This document shows positions 28,921 through 34,973 of a stretch of 34,973 nt of DNA, one piece after another. A program made the translations under genes and the position numbers. Positions within the stretch are counted from its first letter, which is position 1. Every line of letters begins with the position of its first letter. Where the stretch lies: assembly GCA_003209055.1 (NCBI GenBank), contig QCTB01000010.1, positions 1 through 34,973 on the forward strand, given 5' to 3'. Source of the DNA: Prochlorococcus sp. AG-670-O13. GTDB lineage: Bacteria; Cyanobacteriota; Cyanobacteriia; PCC-6307; Cyanobiaceae. The notes under the pieces were generated by a model that was not told the DNA's origin, made no database searches, and worked only from the letters and a program-made list of their open reading frames with translations.

Positions 28921-29819
28921 ATAAATTCGTTTATTAAACTATTAGTTTCCTCAGGGTTTTCATCATGAGGACAATGACCAGCTTCTTTGACTATATCCAG
29001 TCTTTTTATATTTTTATATTTATTTTTCCATGATTTTGCTTCATTTAAAGATTCCCAAGGATCTTTTTCTCCCCAAATCAACTGTATTGGAGCATCAACC
29101 TTATCGAATAGGTCAGTAGCAAGATAGTCATCAAATAAGTTAATAAAACCACGAAATGCTTCTTTAGAATTTTTCCTTTGAGAGGGTTGATAAAGTATTT
29201 CAATCAATTCTTTATCGATATTTTTTCCTGAAGGATAAGCTTGTTCAAGTATTCTCTTTATAACTTTAGGATTGGCAGCTCTTGTAAAAAGTGTATTACT
29301 AATTATTCTTTGTCTAACAATCGTTTTAAGGACGGGTCTCAGTAGATTCATTAAGATATCATTTTTTTTCAAACGTTTATCATCCATAGTTCTTTGTGCA
29401 CAATCAACTAAAATGACACCTTTGCAATTATCTTTGAGGATTTCAGCAGCTTTTAGTGCAATAACACCACCTATTGAATTTCCTACCAAGTAAACAGGAG
29501 ATTTGATTACATCTGCACAAAATGTTGATATTTGATTACCCCATAAGTCAAATGAATATTTAATAGAGTTTTCTTTATCAGGTTCGTAATTTAATAAAGC
29601 ACTAGGCTGACTGCTTTTCCCAAATCCTAATAAGTCAATTGCGTAGCAGTTAGAAAATTTTCCAAGAAAATCTTGATTATGTCTCCAGTGGTTTTTTGAT
29701 GCCCCAAATCCATGAACTAATAAAATTTTAATATTTTTTTCAGGAGTAGATTCTTTTGATAAAGACCAAGAAATTTCCCAATTTTTCCACTTCCAAGTTT
29801 CAGATTTATTTAAAGACAC
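28905..29819 (-). CDS. Alpha/beta hydrolase
   Basis: The 304-residue protein has the alpha/beta hydrolase fold: oxyanion HGFGASKNHW at 36-45, the nucleophile elbow G-N-S-I-G-G with Ser115, an acid candidate in IQLIWGEKDPWE near 244-255 and the catalytic His in E-A-G-H-C-P-H near 281-287. Between strand 6 and the acid is a helical lid (about 140-230) rich in Arg and Lys. Similar enzymes occur widely in cyanobacteria, some linked to pigment or lipid ester turnover, but the substrate here cannot be told. It is divergent from the PfkB kinase gene and converges on the sigma gene. Confidence 0.85.
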   Translation of the reverse strand: MSLNKSETWKWKNWEISWSLSKESTPEKNIKILLVHGFGASKNHWRHNQDFLGKFSNCYAIDLLGFGKSSQPSALLNYEPDKENSIKYSFDLWGNQISTFCADVIKSPVYLVGNSIGGVIALKAAEILKDNCKGVILVDCAQRTMDDKRLKKNDILMNLLRPVLKTIVRQRIISNTLFTRAANPKVIKRILEQAYPSGKNIDKELIEILYQPSQRKNSKEAFRGFINLFDDYLATDLFDKVDAPIQLIWGEKDPWESLNEAKSWKNKYKNIKRLDIVKEAGHCPHDENPEETNSLINEFIQETK

Positions 29820-29908
29820 TATGTATATGCTATTAATTAAACTTTAATTCAAAAAAAAATTATTCGTTTTTAATAAATTATTCTTAGTAAAGAAAAAGCG
29901 TTCATTTT

Positions 29909-30907
29909 ATGAAAAGGAAAAAGGTCATATGTATTGGAGAGGCTTTAATAGACAGAATCAGAAATAAGTCAAGTCAAGGATTCACAGATTTTTTGGGTGG
30001 CGCGCCTGCTAACGTTGCCTGTGCATTAAGAAAATTAAAAATAGATTCAACATTTATAGGAAGTTTGGGTAGTGATGATTATGGAAAAAAATTTATTAAG
30101 AAATTTAATGAATTGGACGTTAATTTAGATTTCTTGCAATTAGATAATGATTCTTCTACTCGCGTAGTTAATGTAGATAGAGATCAATCTGGAGATCGTT
30201 TTTTTTCAGGTTTTGAGGAAAGTTCTCATTCATGTTTTGCAGACGAGGTTCTTAGTAAGAAATTAATCGAAAAAGAAATTTTAAATTTGGAGAAATCTTT
30301 TCTAGAAACAAAATATTTAGTTACAGGAACAATCTTATTATCATCTCCAATATCATCAGAGACTATTTTTTTTCTTTTTGAAAAGGCTAAAAAATTTGAA
30401 GTCAAAATAGTTATTGATTTGAATTGGAGAGAGGTTTTTTGGGATCATTCAAGTTTTTCATCAGAAATTAGTAAAGCCGCGAGAGTAAATTTAATCAAGA
30501 AATTTTTAAATCATGCAAATGTTTTAAAACTTGCTAAGGAAGAAGCAACTTTGTTTTTTGAGAATGAAAATCCCTTTTTAATATCTCAACAACTGTCTAA
30601 TAGACCAGATGTAATAATAACTGATGGAAAAAATCCCGTTTCATGGTTTGTCAATGGATTACAGGGAATTACTATAACTCCTACCTCACAAAAAATTGTT
30701 GATACAACTGGCGCAGGCGATGCTTTTCTAGCTGGCTTAATTTCAAAATTAATTTCTTCTGGCTATCCTTCAAATGAACTAGAGATAGAAGATTGCATTA
30801 AGTTCGCAGGTGTTTGTGGATTATTAACTTGTCTTGGTGAAGGCGCCATCGAGCAACAGCCATATTATGAGAAGGTTAAAAAATTTTTGGGATCTCTTAT
30901 CTCGTAG
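29909..30907 (+). CDS. PfkB-family sugar kinase, probable fructokinase
   Basis: The 332-residue protein is a ribokinase/PfkB fold kinase. Residues 30-37 (GGAPANVA) form the substrate-side glycine motif. DTTGAGD at 265-271 is the second signature, with Asp271 as catalytic base and the anion hole before it. GSLGSDDYG at 51-59 is also typical. The N-terminus IGEALID with G-G-A-P-A-N-V-A resembles fructokinases most closely, so fructose is the best guess. Its 3' end overlaps the converging tsaE coding region by 43 bases, the longest overlap in this window. Confidence 0.85.
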   Translation: MKRKKVICIGEALIDRIRNKSSQGFTDFLGGAPANVACALRKLKIDSTFIGSLGSDDYGKKFIKKFNELDVNLDFLQLDNDSSTRVVNVDRDQSGDRFFSGFEESSHSCFADEVLSKKLIEKEILNLEKSFLETKYLVTGTILLSSPISSETIFFLFEKAKKFEVKIVIDLNWREVFWDHSSFSSEISKAARVNLIKKFLNHANVLKLAKEEATLFFENENPFLISQQLSNRPDVIITDGKNPVSWFVNGLQGITITPTSQKIVDTTGAGDAFLAGLISKLISSGYPSNELEIEDCIKFAGVCGLLTCLGEGAIEQQPYYEKVKKFLGSLIS

Positions 30908-31314
30908 TGTCTTCCATAATTTTTTGCGTAACTAATTTTTATTTTCCAGAAATTATCAATAACTGGTTCTATTAATTCAGGCCATTCAATAACTAAAATA
31001 GCTTGTTTTTGTATTGCCTCTTCTTCTTCTGAAAAAAAAACTTCTTTAGCTGAAGAAATATTTTCTAACCTGTATAAATCAAGGTGAATTAGTGGAATTT
31101 TTCCGGAGTTATAGTGATGCGATAAAGCAAATGTAGGACTTGTAATGTCCTCAGAGATTGATAAGCCTTTAGCAATACCTTGAACAAATGAAGTTTTCCC
31201 AGCTCCAATTGGACCCTGCAATAAAACAATTGATTGGGGATTTAATTTGTGTGAGAGTTTTTTTCCTAAATTTAAAGTCTCTTTTAAATTCTCAACAAAC
31301 ACAAAATTACACAA
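30865..31314 (-). CDS. tsaE: tRNA threonylcarbamoyladenosine ATPase TsaE
   Basis: ATPase partner of the TsaB-TsaD complex that makes t6A37 in tRNAs reading ANN codons. The 149-residue protein has the P-loop GPIGAGKTS at 34-42, the S-P-T-F-A-L switch near 59-64, HLDLYRL at 77-83 and V-I-E-W-P-E at 108-113, all in family order and spacing. Its last 14 codons lie antisense to the end of the PfkB kinase. It is divergent from ahcY, with 39 bases between the starts. Confidence 0.94.
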   Translation of the reverse strand: MCNFVFVENLKETLNLGKKLSHKLNPQSIVLLQGPIGAGKTSFVQGIAKGLSISEDITSPTFALSHHYNSGKIPLIHLDLYRLENISSAKEVFFSEEEEAIQKQAILVIEWPELIEPVIDNFWKIKISYAKNYGRHYEIRDPKNFLTFS

Positions 31315-31353
31315 AAATCATTTATAGTTTAATAGAAATAGTACTTACTAGAT

Positions 31354-32772
31354 ATGGTTATCGCAAATTCAGTTAAGACCTCTACACCTAACCACGTAAT
31401 TGCTGATATCTCCTTATCAGATTTTGGACGTAAAGAAATTAAAATTGCCGAAACGGAAATGCCCGGATTAATGTCTCTTAGAGATAAATATCAATCTGAA
31501 AAGCCTCTACAAGGCGCAAAAATAGCTGGAAGTCTTCATATGACTATTCAAACAGCAGTCTTAATAGAAACTCTTGTTGATCTTGGTGCAGAAGTGAAAT
31601 GGGCTTCATGCAATATTTTTTCAACTCAAGATCATGCGGCAGCAGCCATAGCAGATCAAGGAATTTCTGTATATGCAAAAAAAGGTGAGACTCTTGATGA
31701 ATATTGGCAATATACCCACTATATCCTTGATTGGGGTTCAGACTCTCCAAATATGATTCTTGATGATGGGGGAGATGCAACTGGCTTATTGATACTCGGT
31801 AGTAAAGCAGAAAAAGATTTATCTGTTTTAGACAATCCTGGTAATGAAGAAGAAATTGCTTTATTCAACTCTATCAAGTCTAAATTGAAAAATGATAGTG
31901 ACTTCTATTCTAGAATTAAGAGTAATATCATTGGTGTCACTGAAGAAACTACAACGGGAGTAGCAAGACTTTATCAACTGCAAAAGCAAAATGCTTTACC
32001 TTTCCCTGCTATCAACGTTAATGATTCAGTAACTAAGAGCAAATTTGATAATTTATATGGCTGCAGAGAATCTCTAGTTGACAGCATAAAGCGTGCCACT
32101 GATGTGATGATTGCTGGGAAGGTCGCTTTAGTAATGGGTTTTGGAGATGTAGGTAAAGGCTCAGCCCAGTCTCTTAGAGGACTTGGTGCAATTGTAAAGG
32201 TTGCTGAGGTTGATCCAATTTGTGCCCTTCAAGCGGCAATGGAAGGTTTTAGCGTTGTTACATTAGACGATGTTGTGGAAGATATAGATATATTTGTTAC
32301 AGCAACTGGGAACTATCAGGTAATAACAAACGAGAATCTTGTCAAGATGAAAGATGAGGCCATAGTCTGTAATATCGGTCATTTCGATAATGAAATTGAT
32401 GTGGCTTCATTGAAAGATTATCCATGGGAAAATATTAAACCGCAGGTTGATCACATAACTTTACCGAGCGGTAATAAAATAATCCTTTTAGCTGAAGGTA
32501 GATTAGTTAACTTAGGTTGTGCTACTGGACATCCAAGTTTTGTTATGAGTAACTCTTTTACTAATCAAGTACTAGCTCAAATTGAACTTTTCAATAAGTC
32601 AGAAAAATATGCTAAGGAGGTTTATGTTTTACCAAAACATTTAGATGAAATGGTAGCTAGATTACATCTTGATAAAATTGGTGCAAAATTAACTAAATTA
32701 ACTAAAGTACAAGCTGATTATATTAATGTCTCTGTTGAAGGACCTTATAAACCAGACCTTTATAGATACTAA
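31354..32772 (+). CDS. ahcY: S-adenosylhomocysteine hydrolase
   Basis: Splits S-adenosylhomocysteine into adenosine and homocysteine, relieving product inhibition of methyltransferases. The 472-residue length is typical of the long bacterial/plant form with an internal insertion. Landmarks are [12 protein letters not shown] near 35-46, the H-M-T-I-Q-T-A-V-L substrate segment near 62-70, [15 protein letters not shown] near 194-208, the NAD loop [13 protein letters not shown] near 263-275, and the C-terminal K-P-D-L-Y-R-Y carrying the Lys-x6-Tyr motif. The 39-base gap to tsaE is too short for an SAH riboswitch of known type. A DedA gene follows after 2 bases. Confidence 0.97.
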   Translation: MVIANSVKTSTPNHVIADISLSDFGRKEIKIAETEMPGLMSLRDKYQSEKPLQGAKIAGSLHMTIQTAVLIETLVDLGAEVKWASCNIFSTQDHAAAAIADQGISVYAKKGETLDEYWQYTHYILDWGSDSPNMILDDGGDATGLLILGSKAEKDLSVLDNPGNEEEIALFNSIKSKLKNDSDFYSRIKSNIIGVTEETTTGVARLYQLQKQNALPFPAINVNDSVTKSKFDNLYGCRESLVDSIKRATDVMIAGKVALVMGFGDVGKGSAQSLRGLGAIVKVAEVDPICALQAAMEGFSVVTLDDVVEDIDIFVTATGNYQVITNENLVKMKDEAIVCNIGHFDNEIDVASLKDYPWENIKPQVDHITLPSGNKIILLAEGRLVNLGCATGHPSFVMSNSFTNQVLAQIELFNKSEKYAKEVYVLPKHLDEMVARLHLDKIGAKLTKLTKVQADYINVSVEGPYKPDLYRY

Positions 32773-32774
32773 GT

Positions 32775-33434
32775 TTGAGTTTAATTTTTATTAATTTACT
32801 CAGTTCCATTCCCGAATATATTAATAAGGCTGTTGAGACAAATTCAACAATTGCTTACCTTACAATATTTTTGGCTATGTTCTTAGAGAATATAATCCCA
32901 CCAATTCCATCGGAAATAATAATGCCTTTGGGTGGTTTTTTTGTTTATCAACAAAAATTAAACTTTTATATTTTGGTTTTTTGGGGCTTACTTGGAACGA
33001 TTGCAGGCTCTATGCCTTGGTATTATTTGGGTAAAATTGTAAATGAAAAGAGACTCTCACGCTTTTTAGATAAAAGAGGCAAGTATATAGGAATTACCTC
33101 TACTGATCTTGCTAAAAGCAAGCGATGGTTTGATAAATACGGAGTCTCTCTAGTTTTATGGGGTAGATTAGTGCCTGGTATAAGAACATTAATTTCAGTT
33201 CCTGCTGGTATGGAACTTATGCCACTTAGAAAATTTTTAATTTGGACGACTTTAGGAAGCCTGATATGGGTTACATTATTAACTTACGCAGGATTCATAT
33301 TTGGTGAAAATTATAAAATTATTGAAGCTTATTTAGATCAAATTAAATATATTGTGAAGCCTATTTTAATTCTGATATTTTTTTATTTCTTAATAAAGTA
33401 TTTTATGAGACTTTATAAAAAAAATACATCTTAA
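32775..33434 (+). CDS. DedA/VTT-family membrane protein
   Basis: The 219-residue protein starts at TTG, 2 bases after the ahcY stop, so it is probably coupled. It has several hydrophobic spans and the DedA signatures ENIIPPIPSEIIMPLGG near 36-52 and GRLVPGIRTLISVPAG near 132-147. Members of this family are linked to flipping of lipid carriers and to membrane charge balance. The N-terminal 15 residues are short and amphipathic. It ends in K-K-N-T-S and overlaps the converging ssb stop by 4 bases. Confidence 0.88.
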   Translation: MSLIFINLLSSIPEYINKAVETNSTIAYLTIFLAMFLENIIPPIPSEIIMPLGGFFVYQQKLNFYILVFWGLLGTIAGSMPWYYLGKIVNEKRLSRFLDKRGKYIGITSTDLAKSKRWFDKYGVSLVLWGRLVPGIRTLISVPAGMELMPLRKFLIWTTLGSLIWVTLLTYAGFIFGENYKIIEAYLDQIKYIVKPILILIFFYFLIKYFMRLYKKNTS

Positions 33435-33802
33435 AAAGGAATATCACCAGTGTTATTGTTACTTTGAAAGTTACTATTATCTGTTTCTTTCCTGGAGCTT
33501 AATAAATTTAATCTATCTACTCTCACGACTGGCTTAAATCTATCTTCCCCTGTATTCTTGTCTTTCCAGCTATCGATTTTAAAGCTTCCTGTAATACCCA
33601 CTAAAGAACCTTTTTTGACGTAGTCAGCAGCTATCTGGGCTTGTTTACCCCATATTTCTAGATTAAACCAGTCAGGTTCATCACCTTTACCTATTCTATT
33701 AACTGCGAGAGTAAAGTTAGCAACTGTACTGCCAGATTCAAAATATCTAACATCAGGTTCTCTTCCAGCTCTACCAACCAAATTAACGCTATTAATTTCC
33801 AT
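33431..33802 (-). CDS. ssb: Single-stranded DNA-binding protein
   Basis: Coats single-stranded DNA in replication and repair. The 123-residue protein has the OB fold (N-L-V-G-R-A-G-R-E-P-D-V-R-Y near 7-20; W-F-N-L-E-I-W-G near 45-52). A short linker leads to the C-terminal tip D-I-P-F, the protein-interaction motif used to recruit partners. It is shorter than the E. coli protein, mainly in the linker. A GAGGG Shine-Dalgarno site lies 10 bases before the ATG (33817-33813). It is divergent from mreB across 133 bases. Confidence 0.95.
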   Translation of the reverse strand: MEINSVNLVGRAGREPDVRYFESGSTVANFTLAVNRIGKGDEPDWFNLEIWGKQAQIAADYVKKGSLVGITGSFKIDSWKDKNTGEDRFKPVVRVDRLNLLSSRKETDNSNFQSNNNTGDIPF

Positions 33803-33883
33803 AATTTTTTTTCCCTCATGTTACTCTTTTTTTTTACTTTTGCTTAAAGTATTGCAAGCTATTCATAACTAAATAAAAGAATT

Positions 33884-33912
33884 TTGAGAGGTATAGACAA
33901 AATAGATATATT
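33884..33912 (+). promoter_or_regulatory. mreB: Candidate sigma-70-type promoter of mreB
   Basis: TTGAGA (33884-33889) and TATATT (33907-33912) are separated by exactly 17 bases; each box differs from consensus at one position. Transcription would start near 33919, giving a leader of about 17 bases to the GTG at 33936. It is the best-formed promoter seen in this window. Confidence 0.6.
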
Positions 33913-33935
33913 ATTTATTTAATAGACTTATTATT

Positions 33936-34973
33936 GTGATTTTTAACAGATTTAAATTTTCTAGAGATATAGGTATTGATCTTGGTACTGCTAATACTCT
34001 TATTCACGTATCAGGGAAAGGAGTAGTTTTACAAGAACCCTCAGTGGTAGCTATGGATCTAGAGGAGGGAGTTCCTTTGGCAGTTGGTAAGGAAGCAAAA
34101 TTAATGCTTGGAAGAACCCCTGGAAATATAAGAGCTGTGAGACCATTGAGGGATGGCGTTATTGCTGATTTTGATGCTGCAGAACAAATGATAAAAACTT
34201 TTATTCAAAAGTGTAATGAAGGAAGGGGTATTTTAGCTCCAAGAATAGTTATTGGGATACCAAGTGGGGTTACAAGTGTTGAACGAAGAGCAGTTAGGGA
34301 GGCTGGATTAGCAGGAGCGAGAGAAGTTCATCTGATTGATGAACCTGTAGCTGCTGCGATAGGCGCCTCTTTACCAGTAACTGAACCAATTGGAACTATG
34401 ATTGTTGATATTGGTGGCGGAACTACTGAAGTGGCAGTTTTAAGCCTTGGTGGAACGGTCTTAAGTGAATCTGTCAGAATAGCAGGTGATGAACTTAATG
34501 AATCAATAGCTATTTACCTTAAAAAAGTTCACAACTTAGTTGTCGGAGAAAGAACTGCTGAAGATATTAAGATAAAAATTGGATCAGCATTTCCAGACGA
34601 TGAATTTGATGCCACTTCTTTAGAAGTTAGAGGCTTACACCTATTGTCTGGCTTGCCAAGATCTATTACCTTAACCTCTGGAGAAATTAGAGAGGCTATG
34701 GCAGATCCTCTTAATAAAATTGTTGAGGCTGTAAAAAGAACTTTGGAAAGAACTCCTCCTGAATTAGCTGCAGATATAGTTGATAGAGGTATTATGCTTG
34801 CTGGAGGTGGCGCTCTTGTAAGAGGGATTAGTGATCTACTTAGTCATGAAACTGGAATTTTTACCCATATAGCAGAAAGTCCTTTATTGTGTGTTGTTAA
34901 TGGTTGTGGAGTAGTGTTAGATGATTTTAAAAAACTCAAAAGAGTTGTTGATACTCCTGATTTTATAAGGAAT
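33936..34973 (+). CDS. mreB: Rod-shape protein MreB (open at right edge)
   Basis: Actin-like ATPase that guides wall synthesis along the cell. The frame is open for 346 codons to the window edge, so probably only the last few residues are missing (family length about 335-350). The start is GTG. Seen are the phosphate-1 loop D-L-G-T-A-N at 15-20, phosphate-2 DIGGGTTE at 158-165, [14 protein letters not shown] near 104-117, and the adenosine motif A-G-G-G-A-L near 289-294. The N-terminus [16 protein letters not shown] is a short basic amphipathic lead of the sort used for membrane contact. mreC and mreD would be expected just downstream. Confidence 0.95.
   Translation, partial: MIFNRFKFSRDIGIDLGTANTLIHVSGKGVVLQEPSVVAMDLEEGVPLAVGKEAKLMLGRTPGNIRAVRPLRDGVIADFDAAEQMIKTFIQKCNEGRGILAPRIVIGIPSGVTSVERRAVREAGLAGAREVHLIDEPVAAAIGASLPVTEPIGTMIVDIGGGTTEVAVLSLGGTVLSESVRIAGDELNESIAIYLKKVHNLVVGERTAEDIKIKIGSAFPDDEFDATSLEVRGLHLLSGLPRSITLTSGEIREAMADPLNKIVEAVKRTLERTPPELAADIVDRGIMLAGGGALVRGISDLLSHETGIFTHIAESPLLCVVNGCGVVLDDFKKLKRVVDTPDFIRN

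Noticed and set aside
31315-31353. SAH riboswitch ahead of ahcY
   Set aside because: The gap between tsaE and ahcY starts is only 39 bases and AT-rich, too short for the known aptamer and lacking its GC-rich helices.
1-34973. Prophage, IS element, CRISPR array, toxin-antitoxin or defence system
   Set aside because: Both strands were read for transposase, integrase, Cas, restriction and phage structural motifs and for regularly spaced repeats. None were seen; gene content is core metabolic and information processing.

Overview
The window is a stretch of AT-rich cyanobacterial core genome, most likely from a high-light-adapted Prochlorococcus. The reasons are a strong AT bias with Lys/Asn/Ile-rich proteins, a photosystem II subunit (psbZ), the plastid-type gene ycf23 (DUF561), a corrin-ring gene (cobH/cbiC), a SecA without a SecB-binding tail, a cyanobacterial group 2 sigma factor, and very tight gene packing. 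No stretch of more than about 300 bases lacks a gene; the longest gaps are 130 to 160 bases between divergent genes. I found no insertion sequence, prophage gene, CRISPR array or toxin-antitoxin pair.

Layout. 0-5.3 kb: the start of trigger factor (tig, minus, cut by the window edge) diverges from asd-dapA-rnj (lysine branch plus RNase J), which runs tail to tail into tilS. 5.4-8.2 kb: ycf23-uvrB. 8.3-11.1 kb (minus): holA-lysC, divergent from cobH across a short region with a symmetric -10 element. 11.8-14.5 kb: mutS (minus), divergent from psbZ-ribH and tRNA-Gly(GCC). 15.5-16.9 kb: three small genes (an NTF2/SnoaL-like protein, a GtrA-like membrane protein, a GNAT acetyltransferase). 17.0-19.9 kb: secA. 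19.9-23.2 kb (minus): miaA, infC, then a GntR-type regulator tightly linked to cysE. 23.4-28.9 kb (plus): gyrB, a secreted SH3-like protein, a tandem CrcB pair, mgtE and a sigma-70 factor. 28.9-34.97 kb: an alpha/beta hydrolase (minus), a PfkB sugar kinase, tsaE (minus), ahcY, a DedA protein, ssb (minus), and mreB cut by the right edge.

Most genes are housekeeping: aspartate-family amino acids (lysC, asd, dapA), tRNA modification (tilS, miaA, tsaE), replication and repair (holA, gyrB, ssb, uvrB, mutS), RNA decay (rnj), translation (infC), secretion (secA), shape (mreB) and the methyl cycle (ahcY). I did not find a clearly new multi-gene system. The items most worth a second look are the GntR-cysE pair with a GT-N3-AC palindrome inside its candidate promoter, the oligo-arginine tail of RNase J, the two-gene CrcB pair with unequal pore motifs beside a coupled SH3 protein and mgtE, the unknown barrel protein Ycf23, and eight convergent gene pairs that abut or overlap with no room for terminators.
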